A stretch of 64,000 nucleotides of DNA from Roseburia sp. (GCA_022771695.1 JALEKJ010000008.1:1-64000); one strand, 5' to 3'; positions 52,286 to 62,693 are shown, counted from the stretch's first letter. Notes: generated by a model not told the origin, from the sequence alone. Numbers and translations: made by a program.

Positions 52286-54415
52286 ATGCCACAAATTACA
52301 TTATTAAGTCAGGAGACCATCGATAAAATCGCCGCGGGAGAGGTCGTGGAACGTCCGTCCTCCGTGGTCAAAGAGCTGGTAGAAAACGCGATTGATGCGA
52401 AAGCAACCGCGGTAACAGTAGAGATTAAAGAAGGCGGTATCTCGTTTATCCGCATCACGGACAATGGCTGTGGAATTGAGCGCGAGCAGGTACCGCTCGC
52501 TTTTTTGCGTCACTCCACCAGTAAGATTAAGAGCGTAGAAGACTTGATGTGCATCAGGTCCTTGGGCTTCCGCGGTGAGGCGCTTTCCAGTATTGCTGCA
52601 GTATCACAGGTCGAGCTGATTACCAAGACTTATGGAGAACTCACAGGAACGCGCTATGTGATTGAAGGCTCCAAAGAGAAAGAAAATGAAGAGGTCGGTG
52701 CACCGGATGGTACTACGTTTATTGTGCGCAACCTTTTTTACAATACACCGGCAAGACGCAAATTTTTAAAAACTGCGCAGACAGAGGGAAATTACATCGG
52801 AGACCTGATGGAACGTCTTGCATTATCCCACCCGGATGTATCGTTTAAGTTCATAAGCAATGGGCAGACAAAGCTGCATACCTCCGGAAATTCCAATGAA
52901 AAAGATATGATATACCACATTTACGGAAGAGATATCACGGCATCCATTCTTCCTGTCAATGCAGAAAATGAGCTGTTTAAAGTGAAAGGTTTTATCGGAA
53001 AACCAATGGTTTCCCGTGGTAACCGTAATTATGAAAACTATTTTATCAATGGACGCTACATCAAAAGCGCCCTGCTCTCAAAAGCGGTGGAAGAGGCATA
53101 TAAAGGGTTTATGATGCAGCATCAGTATCCGTTCTGTGTACTGTACGTGACGATGGATACAGACCTTTTGGATGTCAACGTTCATCCGACCAAGATGGAG
53201 CTTCGTTTTTCCAATAACGAAGAAATCTATCGTAGGCTCTATCAGATTATTCGGGATACTTTGACACACAAGGAATTCATCCCGGATGTTCCGGTGGATG
53301 CAAAACGCGAGGAGAGGCGTGTGCCGCTTGAGCAAAAGAGTCCCGAGCCGTTTGAAAAAAGGAGAATTCAGGAACTGCGTAGTTCAGTCGCCAAGGACAG
53401 CCCTTATGAACAGAAATATCCTGCACGCGACCGCCTTGGGGTAACGGCGGAATCACAGAAGCTTCCGAAAACAACCATAATTTCGGAATCGCAGGAGATT
53501 CTGAAAACGCCGGGCTCTGTGCAAGATACATTACCACAAAAACCGACGGAACAGGCGGAAAATCTCGACGTATTTAAAAAATTGCTTGCTTCCTCATCTT
53601 CCGGCAGAAAGGAAGAATATAAGAGGAATGAAAAGTCTGCAGATGTTCTGTGCGAACCAAGCACCTACCATGTAGAGCTTGAGAGAAAAAATGACGATAC
53701 AATCCGTCAGGAAAAAAGCGATGTAACAGAAACACCAATACATGAATCGGCAAAAAGACAGTCCGAGGAGCAAGCATTCGTCTACGAACAGCAGACACTT
53801 ATGGCGGAGAATAAAGAATTTCTTACCCCGGACGCAGCCAAAAAGCACCGCATCATCGGTCAGTTGTTCGATACATATTGGCTGATTGAGTACGAGGATA
53901 AGCTTTTTATCATAGACCAACATGCGGCACATGAGAAAGTACTCTATGAGCGCACGATGGCACGCGTAAGGAAGCAGGACTTTTCTTCTCAGACAATCAG
54001 CCCACCAATCATTCTTACACTCAGCTTAGAAGAGCAGGAGATGCTTGAAAAATATGAAGAGCAGATAAAACTCTTTGGTTATGAGGTAGAGCCGTTCGGC
54101 GGAAAAGAATATGCAATCAATGCCATTCCCGCGGAGTTTGAAGGGGTTGATATGAAAAGCATGTTCGTAGATATGTTAGACGATTTTACGAATATCAACA
54201 GCAGAGAAGCACCGGAGCTTATTTTGGAAAAGGTTGCTTCCTTGTCCTGTAAAGCGGCAATTAAAGGCGGCAATCATATCAGCCGTGCAGAAGCGGAGCA
54301 GTTGATTGACGAACTTTTAACGCTTGAAAATCCGTATCATTGCCCGCACGGCAGGCCAACCATCATCTCGATGAACAAATACGAGATTGAGAAAAAGTTT
54401 AAAAGGATAGTATAA
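52286..54415 (+). CDS. mutL: DNA mismatch repair protein MutL
   Basis: 709-aa MutL. The N-terminal GHKL ATPase shows AAGEVVERPSSVVKELVENAIDA, DNGCGIE, FLRHSTSKI and LGFRGEALSSIAAVS. A long variable linker (about 330-510) is followed by the C-terminal dimer/endonuclease domain with DQHAAHEKVLYE, matching the DQHA(X)2E(X)4E metal site of nicking MutL proteins. So this organism should use MutL incision, without MutH. SD gggagag precedes ATG 52286. Confidence 0.97.
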   Translation: MPQITLLSQETIDKIAAGEVVERPSSVVKELVENAIDAKATAVTVEIKEGGISFIRITDNGCGIEREQVPLAFLRHSTSKIKSVEDLMCIRSLGFRGEALSSIAAVSQVELITKTYGELTGTRYVIEGSKEKENEEVGAPDGTTFIVRNLFYNTPARRKFLKTAQTEGNYIGDLMERLALSHPDVSFKFISNGQTKLHTSGNSNEKDMIYHIYGRDITASILPVNAENELFKVKGFIGKPMVSRGNRNYENYFINGRYIKSALLSKAVEEAYKGFMMQHQYPFCVLYVTMDTDLLDVNVHPTKMELRFSNNEEIYRRLYQIIRDTLTHKEFIPDVPVDAKREERRVPLEQKSPEPFEKRRIQELRSSVAKDSPYEQKYPARDRLGVTAESQKLPKTTIISESQEILKTPGSVQDTLPQKPTEQAENLDVFKKLLASSSSGRKEEYKRNEKSADVLCEPSTYHVELERKNDDTIRQEKSDVTETPIHESAKRQSEEQAFVYEQQTLMAENKEFLTPDAAKKHRIIGQLFDTYWLIEYEDKLFIIDQHAAHEKVLYERTMARVRKQDFSSQTISPPIILTLSLEEQEMLEKYEEQIKLFGYEVEPFGGKEYAINAIPAEFEGVDMKSMFVDMLDDFTNINSREAPELILEKVASLSCKAAIKGGNHISRAEAEQLIDELLTLENPYHCPHGRPTIISMNKYEIEKKFKRIV

Positions 54416-54416
54416 G

Positions 54417-55364
54417 ATGAGCAAAAAACCAATGGTAATCCTGACAGGTCCTACAGCAGTCGGGAAAACAGCACTTTCCATTGCACTTGCAAAACAGGTG
54501 AACGGTGCGATTATTTCTGCCGATTCCATGCAGGTCTATAAGCATATGGATATCGGTTCCGCAAAAATCATGCCACAGGAAATGCAGGGAATCAGACATT
54601 ATCTGATTGATGAACTAGAACCGTCTGAGGAATTTCATGTCGTCCGTTTTGTGGAATTGGCAAAAAAGTATATGCAGGAAATCTACGATGCGGGCAAGAT
54701 TCCGATTATTGTGGGCGGTACAGGCTTTTACATACAGGCATTGCTCTACGATATTGACTTTACGGAGCAGGAATGTGACGAGGAATACCGTGACAGCTTA
54801 GAGCAACTCGCCCGTGAAAAAGGGTCTGACACACTGCATAATATGCTTAAAGAGGTAGACCCAGAGTCTGCCGAGGCAATCCATGCTAATAATATCAAAC
54901 GTGTCATTCGAGCACTGGAATTTTACCACTTAACTGGCAAGAAAATTTCGGAGCACAACGAGAAAGAGCGTAAGAAGACTTCTCCTTATGAGTTTGCCTA
55001 TTTTGTGCTGACAGATGACCGTCAAAAGCTTTATGCCAATATTGATAAGCGGGTAGATGTCATGGTTGAAAAGGGACTGGTTGAAGAAGTAACCTGTCTC
55101 AAAGAAATGGGGTGTCACAGCGGTATGGTGGCAATGCAGGGACTTGGTTACAAGGAAATTCTGGATTATTTGGATGGAAAGAGGACGCTTGAAGAGGCGA
55201 TTTATATTATCAAGCGTGAGACCAGACATTTTGCAAAGCGGCAGTTGACATGGTTTCGCAGAGAGCGTGACGTTATCTGGATTGACAAGGGTGAATACGA
55301 GTACGATGAGAATAAAATCTTAGATAAGATGATGAATGTGCTTCAGGAGAAAGGAATGAAATAA
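54417..55364 (+). CDS. miaA: tRNA dimethylallyltransferase
   Basis: 315-aa enzyme adding an isopentenyl group to A37 of tRNAs reading UNN codons. Seen: P-loop GPTAVGKTALSIAL, ISADSMQVYKHMDIGSAKI, IIVGGTGFYIQALLYDIDF, MQGLGYKEILDYL and TRHFAKRQLTWFRRE. It starts 1 nt after the mutL stop, the conserved Firmicute order mutS-mutL-miaA. No hfq follows; the next gene is ynbB. Confidence 0.96.
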   Translation: MSKKPMVILTGPTAVGKTALSIALAKQVNGAIISADSMQVYKHMDIGSAKIMPQEMQGIRHYLIDELEPSEEFHVVRFVELAKKYMQEIYDAGKIPIIVGGTGFYIQALLYDIDFTEQECDEEYRDSLEQLAREKGSDTLHNMLKEVDPESAEAIHANNIKRVIRALEFYHLTGKKISEHNEKERKKTSPYEFAYFVLTDDRQKLYANIDKRVDVMVEKGLVEEVTCLKEMGCHSGMVAMQGLGYKEILDYLDGKRTLEEAIYIIKRETRHFAKRQLTWFRRERDVIWIDKGEYEYDENKILDKMMNVLQEKGMK

Positions 55365-56663
55365 ATGGAACAGTTAATGATAGAACAATACGAAAATCTT
55401 GGTATATCAAAAGAGGTATACGAATACGGAAAAAAGATAGAAGATTCATTAAAAGAGCGTTTTGAGCAGATTGACCGTATCGCAGAGTACAATCAGATGA
55501 AAGTGATAAAAGCGATGCAGGAAAACAAAGTTTCTGCGGAATGTTTCAATTCAAGTTCCGGTTACGGCTATAATGACCTCGGAAGAGATACATTAGAAAA
55601 GGTATATGCTTCCTGTTTCAAAGGGGAAGATGCGTTGGTGCGTCCGCAGATTACCTGCGGTACGCATGCGTTGGCATTGGCTTTGATGTCGAATCTGCGT
55701 CCGGGGGATGAACTGTTATCTCCGGTTGGAAAGCCGTATGATACCTTGGAGGAAGTCATCGGTATCCGCCCTTCCAAGGGGTCGCTTGCAGAATATGGTG
55801 TAACTTATCAGCAGGTAGATTTACTTCCGGACGGTGAGTTTGATTATGAGAACATCAAAAAAGCAATTAACGAAAAAACAAAGCTTGTGACTATTCAGCG
55901 TTCTAAAGGATATGCACCGCGCAAGACGCTTTCCGTCGACCGTATTGGTGAATTGATTTCTTTTATCAAGGGAATCAAACCGGATATTATCTGCATGGTA
56001 GACAACTGCTACGGCGAATTTGTGGAAGAGAAGGAGCCGCTTGAGGTTGGTGCGGACATGATTGTCGGTTCCTTAATCAAAAATCCAGGCGGTGGACTTG
56101 CTCCGATTGGCGGTTATATTGTAGGTAAAAAAGAATGCATTGAAAATGCGGCCTATCGCCTTACTTCTCCGGGACTGGGAAAAGAAGTCGGCGCTTCTCT
56201 CGGCATTATGCAGTCCTTCTATCAGGGATTTTTCCTTGCACCCACGGTTGTGGCTGGGGCATTAAAGGGCGCAATTTTTGCAGCGAATATCTATGAACGC
56301 CTTGGCTTTGATGTTGTTCCGAACGGTTCCGAGAGCAGGCATGATATCATTCAGGCAGTATCCTTCCACAATCCGGATGCATTGATTGCGTTCTGTGAGG
56401 GAATTCAGGCTGCAGCACCGGTAGACAGTTATGTGACACCGGAACCTTGGGCAATGCCGGGATATGACAGCGATGTCATTATGGCGGCAGGTGCTTTTGT
56501 GCAAGGCTCCTCCATTGAACTCTCTGCGGACGGACCCTTAAAGCCTCCATATGCCGTTTATTTCCAGGGCGGTCTTACCTGGTATCACGCGAAGCTTGGA
56601 ATCCTGAAATCTTTACAAAAACTTAAGGAACGAAATCTTGTGAATGCAGAACTGTTATGTTAA
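55365..56663 (+). CDS. ynbB: YnbB-family PLP enzyme (methionine gamma-lyase-like)
   Basis: 432-aa fold-type I PLP protein of the family annotated as aluminium resistance protein or methionine gamma-lyase-like. Seen: FNSSSGYGYNDLGRDTLEKVYA, GTHALALALMSNLRPGDELL, MVDNCYGEFVEEKEP and the likely PLP-lysine region GSLIKNPGGGLAPIGGYI. The physiological reaction is not established. It starts directly at the miaA stop (SD-like aggagaaagg upstream) and belongs to the same operon as mutS-mutL-miaA. Confidence 0.88.
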   Translation: MEQLMIEQYENLGISKEVYEYGKKIEDSLKERFEQIDRIAEYNQMKVIKAMQENKVSAECFNSSSGYGYNDLGRDTLEKVYASCFKGEDALVRPQITCGTHALALALMSNLRPGDELLSPVGKPYDTLEEVIGIRPSKGSLAEYGVTYQQVDLLPDGEFDYENIKKAINEKTKLVTIQRSKGYAPRKTLSVDRIGELISFIKGIKPDIICMVDNCYGEFVEEKEPLEVGADMIVGSLIKNPGGGLAPIGGYIVGKKECIENAAYRLTSPGLGKEVGASLGIMQSFYQGFFLAPTVVAGALKGAIFAANIYERLGFDVVPNGSESRHDIIQAVSFHNPDALIAFCEGIQAAAPVDSYVTPEPWAMPGYDSDVIMAAGAFVQGSSIELSADGPLKPPYAVYFQGGLTWYHAKLGILKSLQKLKERNLVNAELLC

Positions 56664-56749
56664 AATATTATGTAAGTTTCTGTTTTGTTTGTGGTTGACA
56701 TAACATAACAGAAACAAGGCCATTCTTCCGGGGAGAGCAATGGAAGCAC

Positions 56750-57448
56750 ATGGTACAAACATTTACCAGTATGAAAGAATTGCCGGATTCCGAAAAGCCT
56801 TATGAGAAGTTTTTAGAGTCCGGAGCAGAAGCATTAAGTGATGCAGAGCTTTTAGCCGTCATCATCCGTTCCGGTACGCAAGGAAAGAAGTCTATTGAGG
56901 TAGCACAGGACTTTCTGGCGCAGGGCAGCCGTAATCTGCTGAATCTGTATGAGATTTCATTTGATGAGATGAAAAGCATTCACGGAATCGGTCAGGTAAA
57001 GGCGATTCAGCTTAAGTGTGTTGCCGAGCTTTCAAAACGCATCGCAAAGACACGCTATCAGGACAAGCTTTCCATGAACCATCCGCAAACGATTGCCGAT
57101 TATTATATGGAGCGTATGCGGCATGAGAAGCAGGAACGATTGCTGGCACTGTTTTTTGACAACAGATGCCGTCTGCTTTCTGATGTGACCATGTCTATCG
57201 GGAGCATTACGACCACCTTTGTATCACCGCGTGAGATATTTCTTGCGGCGCTTCGCTGTAACGCAGTACAAATCATATTGCTGCACAATCATCCGAGTGG
57301 GAATACCGAACCATCTGCAGACGATGACACGGTCACAAAAAGGATAGAAGAGTGTGGTGTGCTGCTTGGAATACCATTGATTGATCATATCATCCTTGGT
57401 GACCAATCGTATTATAGTTACAGAGAACACAAAAGAATCATATATTGA
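56750..57448 (+). CDS. radC: RadC/JAB-domain protein
   Basis: 232-aa RadC-family protein with an N-terminal HhH region (SGAEALSDAELLAVIIRSG, IHGIGQVKAIQLKCVAEL) and a C-terminal JAB metalloprotease-like domain with LLHNHPSGNTEPSADD. The old role in recombination is doubtful. It leads the mreBCD operon, as in Bacillus. The upstream gap 56664-56749 holds a 9-bp inverted repeat (56676-56684 / 56707-56715) without a T run, and I see no clear promoter. Confidence 0.94.
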   Translation: MVQTFTSMKELPDSEKPYEKFLESGAEALSDAELLAVIIRSGTQGKKSIEVAQDFLAQGSRNLLNLYEISFDEMKSIHGIGQVKAIQLKCVAELSKRIAKTRYQDKLSMNHPQTIADYYMERMRHEKQERLLALFFDNRCRLLSDVTMSIGSITTTFVSPREIFLAALRCNAVQIILLHNHPSGNTEPSADDDTVTKRIEECGVLLGIPLIDHIILGDQSYYSYREHKRIIY

Positions 57449-57459
57449 GGGAGAAAACA

Positions 57460-58476
57460 ATGACGAATAACGTGTATGGTATTGACCTTGGTACCTGCAA
57501 TATGAAGATTTATTGCAAGGCATCCAACAAAATTTTAAACGAAAAAAACACGATAGCACTGGTAAACAAGGACCAGATTTATGCTTACGGAGATGATGCC
57601 TATGCGATGTACGAAAAAGCACCTGAGACGATTCAGGTAACTTTTCCGGTTTCAGGAGGAGTAATTGCTGATTTCAATAATCTGCAGTCTATGCTTCAGA
57701 TATATCTTGAGAAGCATGCCAAGGGCAAGTTGCGTGGAGCTGAATTCATTGTAGCGGTTCCTACTGACATCACAGAACTTGAAAAAAAGGCTTTTTATGA
57801 TATGTTCTACAAGAGCAAGTTAAAACCAAAGAGTGTGCTTCTTTGCCCAAAACCAATTGCGGATGCAGTGGGGCTTGGTCTTGATGTAAATGAGCCGACA
57901 GGTATTATGATTGTCGATATCGGTGCAGACACGACGGAAATTTCCGTTATCTCTTTAGGCGGTCTTGTCCTTAGCGCGTTATTGCCTTCCGGTGGTAATA
58001 AAATTGATGAGTCAATCATTACCTATGTGAAGCGTAAATATAATCTCGTCATTGGTCAGAAAACGGCACAGAGCTTAAAAGAACATTTAGGCTCCGGTGT
58101 TCCGGGCAGAGAAGATACAATGACCGTAGCAGGACGCGATGTCGTAAGCGGTCTGCCAATCGAATTAGAGATGTCAGGTGCGGTTATTTATGATGCAATC
58201 AAAGACAACTTAAACAACATCTGTAATTCCATCAAAATGATTTTAGAGAAAACCCCGCCAGAGTTGGCAAAAGATATTATCCATTCCGGTATTTACATCA
58301 CCGGCGGAAGCTCGCAGATTCATGATTTGGATCAACTGTTCCGTGAAATTACAGGAATTAAGATTAACACCTGTGAAGAGCCGGAGGAATGTGTTGTACG
58401 TGGACTTGTCAAGATTGTATCTGACAGCAAATTCAAGCATCTGGCATATAGCATGAAGAGTAAGATATTGTTATAG
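57460..58476 (+). CDS. mreB: Rod-shape protein MreB (actin homologue)
   Basis: 338-aa MreB/Mbl-type actin-like ATPase that organises elongation-phase cell-wall synthesis under the membrane. Seen: phosphate-1 motif YGIDLGTCNMKIY, FPVSGGVIADFN, FIVAVPTDIT, phosphate-2 MIVDIGADTTEISVISLGG, and the adenosine motif GIYITGGSSQIHDL. ATG 57460 follows gaggg; the frame's longer start overlaps radC. It sits 11 bp after radC. Confidence 0.95.
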   Translation: MTNNVYGIDLGTCNMKIYCKASNKILNEKNTIALVNKDQIYAYGDDAYAMYEKAPETIQVTFPVSGGVIADFNNLQSMLQIYLEKHAKGKLRGAEFIVAVPTDITELEKKAFYDMFYKSKLKPKSVLLCPKPIADAVGLGLDVNEPTGIMIVDIGADTTEISVISLGGLVLSALLPSGGNKIDESIITYVKRKYNLVIGQKTAQSLKEHLGSGVPGREDTMTVAGRDVVSGLPIELEMSGAVIYDAIKDNLNNICNSIKMILEKTPPELAKDIIHSGIYITGGSSQIHDLDQLFREITGIKINTCEEPEECVVRGLVKIVSDSKFKHLAYSMKSKILL

Positions 58477-58484
58477 AGGAAATT

Positions 58485-59345
58485 ATGAAACGAAAATCCA
58501 AATTTGTTCTACCACCGAAATACATACTGATGATATTGACCGGTATCTGTATTGCTACGATATTAGTCAGCTTTACCTTCAATATATCCGGAGGTCCGTT
58601 ACATACAGCGGCAGGCTATGTGTTTATTCCGATGCAGGAGGGTATCAATACCGTAGGAACCTGGATTACAGAAAAAGCCGATGGATTTAAGAATCTGAAT
58701 GAGGTTATGGCGGAGAACGAAGCGTTACAAAAACAGGTAGACGAGCTTACCGTAGAATTGAATACGATGAATCTGGAGCAGTACGAATTGCAGAACCTGC
58801 GTGAATTATTAGAATTGGATCAGAAATATCCAAGCTATGAAAAGGTAGCTGCCAATGTTATTGGCAAAGACAGCAGCAACTGGTTTAGCAATTTTACTAT
58901 CAATAAGGGAACAAATGACGGAATTGAAGTCGATATGAATGTCATTGCAGGCAGTGGTCTGGTTGGAATTGTCACAGAAGTCGGACCAAATTATGCAACT
59001 GTAACATCTATCATCAATGACACTGCAAAAGTGAGCGGCATGGTTACGACGACTTCCGACAACTTGATTGTAAACGGAAGCCTTCAAAGTATGAGTGAAA
59101 ATATGGTAATTGAATTTTCTAATCTCAATGACAGTGACAATGAAGTTCAGGTTGGAGATCCGATTGTTACTTCCTATATTTCCGACAAGTATCAGCAGGG
59201 TATTTTAATCGGTTATATCAGCAGTATGGAGATGGACGCCAACAACCTGACGAAGTCAGGAACAATTACCCCTGCGGTAGATTTTGAACACATTGAGGAA
59301 GTATTAGTAATTCTGGACAAGAAACAGAAAGCGGAGAATGAATAA
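58485..59345 (+). CDS. mreC: Rod-shape protein MreC
   Basis: 286-aa MreC: short cytoplasmic tail, one membrane segment (about 12-34, YILMILTGICIATILVSFTF), coiled coil (about 70-110, ENEALQKQVDELTVELN), then extracytoplasmic beta domains (NVIGKDSSNWFSNFTINKGTNDGI, GLVGIVTEVGPNYATV). It links MreB to PBP2 and RodA. SD gaggaa lies 8 bp after the mreB stop. Confidence 0.95.
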   Translation: MKRKSKFVLPPKYILMILTGICIATILVSFTFNISGGPLHTAAGYVFIPMQEGINTVGTWITEKADGFKNLNEVMAENEALQKQVDELTVELNTMNLEQYELQNLRELLELDQKYPSYEKVAANVIGKDSSNWFSNFTINKGTNDGIEVDMNVIAGSGLVGIVTEVGPNYATVTSIINDTAKVSGMVTTTSDNLIVNGSLQSMSENMVIEFSNLNDSDNEVQVGDPIVTSYISDKYQQGILIGYISSMEMDANNLTKSGTITPAVDFEHIEEVLVILDKKQKAENE

Positions 59346-59350
59346 GCAAT

Positions 59351-59869
59351 ATGAGAAGAAAAGTTACCGTTTTTATCATTATAGTGGTGTGCTATCTGCT
59401 CCAAACCACCTTGTTTCAGGCACTTTCCTTTGCTTCCATTACACCGAATCTGATGATTATCGTAGTGTCGGCATTCGGTTTTATGCGCGGCAAAACGGAA
59501 GGCTTGTATATTGGTTTTGTGGTTGGAATCATTTTAGATATTTTTAGCGGAAACACACTTGGAATCAATGCGCTGTTATACATGTACATCGGTTATTTTA
59601 ATGGATATTTTCGTAAGATGTTTTATCCGGAGGATATCAAACTACCGATGCTTCTGATTGCGGGCAGTGATATAAGCTGCAATCTGCTAATCTATTTTTT
59701 CTTTTTCCTGTTCCGTAATCGTTTTGATTTCCATTATTATTTTTTGAATATCATCCTTCCGGAACTGGTATATACAATGTTGATTACCATCTTTTTGTAT
59801 GTCGTTATCTTAAAGATTAATCAGCACCTTGAAGTGATTGAAAAAAGGAGTGCAAGTAAGTTTGGTTGA
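59351..59869 (+). CDS. mreD: Rod-shape protein MreD
   Basis: 172-aa membrane protein with about five or six hydrophobic segments (MRRKVTVFIIIVVCYLLQTTLF, NLMIIVVSAFGFMRGKTEGLYIGFVVGIILDIFSGNTLG...). The GKTEGLYIGFVVGIILDIFSG segment is typical of MreD. It lies 5 bp after mreC with no good SD, so translation is likely coupled, and it overlaps the PBP2 start by 8 bp. Confidence 0.92.
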   Translation: MRRKVTVFIIIVVCYLLQTTLFQALSFASITPNLMIIVVSAFGFMRGKTEGLYIGFVVGIILDIFSGNTLGINALLYMYIGYFNGYFRKMFYPEDIKLPMLLIAGSDISCNLLIYFFFFLFRNRFDFHYYFLNIILPELVYTMLITIFLYVVILKINQHLEVIEKRSASKFG

Positions 59870-62693
59870 GAATATAAAAGAGTTTTTTCGCTTGTTTATA
59901 AAATCTCGTCTGGCAGTTGCAACAGTTGTCATGACACTCCTTTTTGGAGTGCTTCTATGGCGGATGTTCTATCTGCAGATTATTAGCGGAGAAGACTATC
60001 AGAATGATTACACTTTAAAAATTGTAAAAGAGCGTACGCTAAACAGTACGCGTGGCAATATTTATGACAGAAATGGCAAGCTTTTAGCTTATAACGAGCT
60101 TGCATATTCCATTACTATCGAAGATAACGGTACCTATAGCAGTACCGCTGCAAAAAATGAATCCATTAACGCGGAAATCGCACAGATTATTACAGCACTT
60201 GAGGCGAATGGCGATGCGATTGTAAATGACTTTAAGATTGATTTGAATGCGGACGGCAGCTATTCTTTTAACGTTACCGGAACATCCTGGAAGCGCTTCT
60301 TGGCAGACGTCTATGGGGAGTCTTCGTACGAAGACTTAGGAGATAACAAGAAGTTGGGTTATGATACTTCTGTTGCGACAGAGGACCAGGTTATGGCGTA
60401 TTTGCTTGAAAAGCGTTTTGGCGTTAGTGATACCTATGATGTCGAAATGGCATACAAGATTGTCAGCGTACGTTTTGCAATGGCACAGAACGCATATCAG
60501 AAGTATATCGCAACAACCATTGCAACAAATGTTTCGGAAGAATCCGTTGCTTATATTGTGGAGCACTCGCAGGAGTTACAAGGTGTGGAGGTCATAAGCG
60601 ACACCATCCGTAAATACAACAACAGTGAATATTTTGCTTCTATTCTCGGCTACACAGGTCGGATTTCAGACAGGGAATATGAAAAGCTTTCCGAGACGGA
60701 TGACAGCTATACACTCAATGATGTCGTTGGAAAAGGCGGCATTGAGCAGTATATGGACAGTTACTTACGAGGCGAAAAAGGCTATGAAAAGCTTTACGTT
60801 GATTACATGGGAAAGGCAATTGAAGTCATAGAGCGTGAGGAACCGAATGCCGGATATGATGTCTACCTGTCGATTGACAGCGAGCTTCAGATTGCCATTT
60901 ATCACCTCCTAGAACAAGAGATTGCCGGTATTGTTTATTCTAATATCGATAACCCATATGCAGATATTCCGATTCCTATTTCAGACGTATATTTTGCATT
61001 AATTAATAACAACGTCATAGATTTTGAAGATTTTTCCAATGAAGATGCATCTGAAACAGAAAAGGCGGTTGAACAGATTTTTTCTGCGAGAGCTTCTGTG
61101 GTAAAGGAGCGTATTGCAACAAATCTTACATCTGATGATGCCGCATTTTTCAAAGATTTAGGTGAGGAAGATCAAGATTATTTCAATTATATTATCAGCC
61201 AGTTGAAAACAACAGGGATTATCATTGAGGATAATATTGATACCTCTGATGAAGTCTATCAGGAATGGAAAGTGGGAGCCGTCAGTCCGGCAGATTATTT
61301 GAATCATGCAATTTCCCAGAACTGGATTGATATTACAAAGTTTACGGTGGAAGAGAAGTACTCCGATTCCATGGAGATATATGATGCTTTATGTACTTAT
61401 ATCTTAGAAGATATTACTACCCAGAAAGAATTTTCCAAGATAATCTATGAGTATCTGATTAAGAGTGATGCCATTTCAGGTAGGCAGCTTTGCCTGATTC
61501 TATTCGATCAAGGAGTTCTTCCGTATGATGAAGATGAGATTAAAGGATTAAGTGATGGCTCTTTGAATGCAGTATCTTTTTTAAAAGGAAAAATTAAAAA
61601 TCTGGACATCACCCCTGCACAGCTTGCATTGGACCCTTGCTCAGGTTCCTGTGTTGTGGCAGATACCGACACAGGCGAAATATTAGCGCTTGTCAGCTAT
61701 CCGGGTTATGACAGCAACAAGCTTGCCAATACCGTAGATGCGGAATATTTTAACAGTTTGCAAAATGATAAATCCTTACCTCAGTACAATTATGCAACAC
61801 AGCAGGGTACTGCACCCGGTTCCACGTTCAAGATGGTTATGGCTACCGCAGGGCTTTCTGAAAAATATATCACAATAGGAGAGCGCATCAGGGATCTTGG
61901 TCAATATGAGAATATCAGTAATAAGCCGAAATGTTGGATTTTTTCAAATGGCGGTACACATGGCGAAATCAACGTGTCCGAAGCCTTAAGAGACTCCTGT
62001 AACTACTATTTCTATGAGGTTGGTTACCGCTTAAGCACCAACAATTATACGACAAGCTACAACGACGAGCTTGGTATTTCTAAGATTCAGGAATATGCCA
62101 GCATGTTTGGACTTGATGAGAAGACCGGCATTGAAATTGAGGAAGCGGAACCGCGCATAGCAGACGAGTTCCCTGTCATGGCTGCCATCGGTCAGAGTAA
62201 TAACCGTTATACAACCGTACAGCTTTCCCGCTATGTGACCGCGGTTGCGAATGGTGGTACGGTATATAATTACACACTTTTGAATCGGGTAGAGGATTCC
62301 GAGGGCAATGTCATTGCATCCTTTGAGCCGGAAGTGCGTAACACGGTAGATGTTTTAAATACTGCCGAATGGGATGCAATTCATTCCGGTATGCGTATGG
62401 TTGTGGAGAATACCAGCGAATTTAATGGTTTCCCGATTGCGGCAGCAGGTAAAACCGGTACAGCACAGCAAAATCTAAATCGTGCTAACCACGCCCTTTT
62501 TGTCGGTTATGCACCATATGATAATCCGGAAATATCTATCGCGACACGTATTGCATATGGATATACTTCACACAACGCAGCAGAGCTATCCAAAAATGTA
62601 TTTGCTTATTACTTTAAGGTAGAAGATACGGATGCTCTTTTAAGTGGTCAGGCAGAAGAAATCGATTCTTCTTCCAATCAAATCAGTGACTAA
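59862..62693 (+). CDS. mrdA: Class B penicillin-binding protein 2 with large insertion
   Basis: 943-aa transpeptidase of the elongasome. One membrane segment (about 14-36), dimerisation region with RTLNSTRGNIYDRNGKLLAYN, and transpeptidase with STFK (Ser654), SCN (Ser712) and KTGTA (Lys864). PBP2 proteins are usually 600-750 aa. The extra length is mainly an insertion of about 245 residues (about 345-590, acidic and helical) between the conserved SIDSELQ strand and GSCVVADTDTGEILALVS. The start is TTG 59862 with aaggag 11 nt upstream; it overlaps mreD. The symbol is by position and family. Confidence 0.92.
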   Translation: MVENIKEFFRLFIKSRLAVATVVMTLLFGVLLWRMFYLQIISGEDYQNDYTLKIVKERTLNSTRGNIYDRNGKLLAYNELAYSITIEDNGTYSSTAAKNESINAEIAQIITALEANGDAIVNDFKIDLNADGSYSFNVTGTSWKRFLADVYGESSYEDLGDNKKLGYDTSVATEDQVMAYLLEKRFGVSDTYDVEMAYKIVSVRFAMAQNAYQKYIATTIATNVSEESVAYIVEHSQELQGVEVISDTIRKYNNSEYFASILGYTGRISDREYEKLSETDDSYTLNDVVGKGGIEQYMDSYLRGEKGYEKLYVDYMGKAIEVIEREEPNAGYDVYLSIDSELQIAIYHLLEQEIAGIVYSNIDNPYADIPIPISDVYFALINNNVIDFEDFSNEDASETEKAVEQIFSARASVVKERIATNLTSDDAAFFKDLGEEDQDYFNYIISQLKTTGIIIEDNIDTSDEVYQEWKVGAVSPADYLNHAISQNWIDITKFTVEEKYSDSMEIYDALCTYILEDITTQKEFSKIIYEYLIKSDAISGRQLCLILFDQGVLPYDEDEIKGLSDGSLNAVSFLKGKIKNLDITPAQLALDPCSGSCVVADTDTGEILALVSYPGYDSNKLANTVDAEYFNSLQNDKSLPQYNYATQQGTAPGSTFKMVMATAGLSEKYITIGERIRDLGQYENISNKPKCWIFSNGGTHGEINVSEALRDSCNYYFYEVGYRLSTNNYTTSYNDELGISKIQEYASMFGLDEKTGIEIEEAEPRIADEFPVMAAIGQSNNRYTTVQLSRYVTAVANGGTVYNYTLLNRVEDSEGNVIASFEPEVRNTVDVLNTAEWDAIHSGMRMVVENTSEFNGFPIAAAGKTGTAQQNLNRANHALFVGYAPYDNPEISIATRIAYGYTSHNAAELSKNVFAYYFKVEDTDALLSGQAEEIDSSSNQISD

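Noticed and set aside
56676-56715. Inverted repeat gtttctgtt / aacagaaac upstream of radC, with TTGACA inside
   Set aside because: No T run for a terminator and no -10 at the proper distance from TTGACA, so neither element can be supported.
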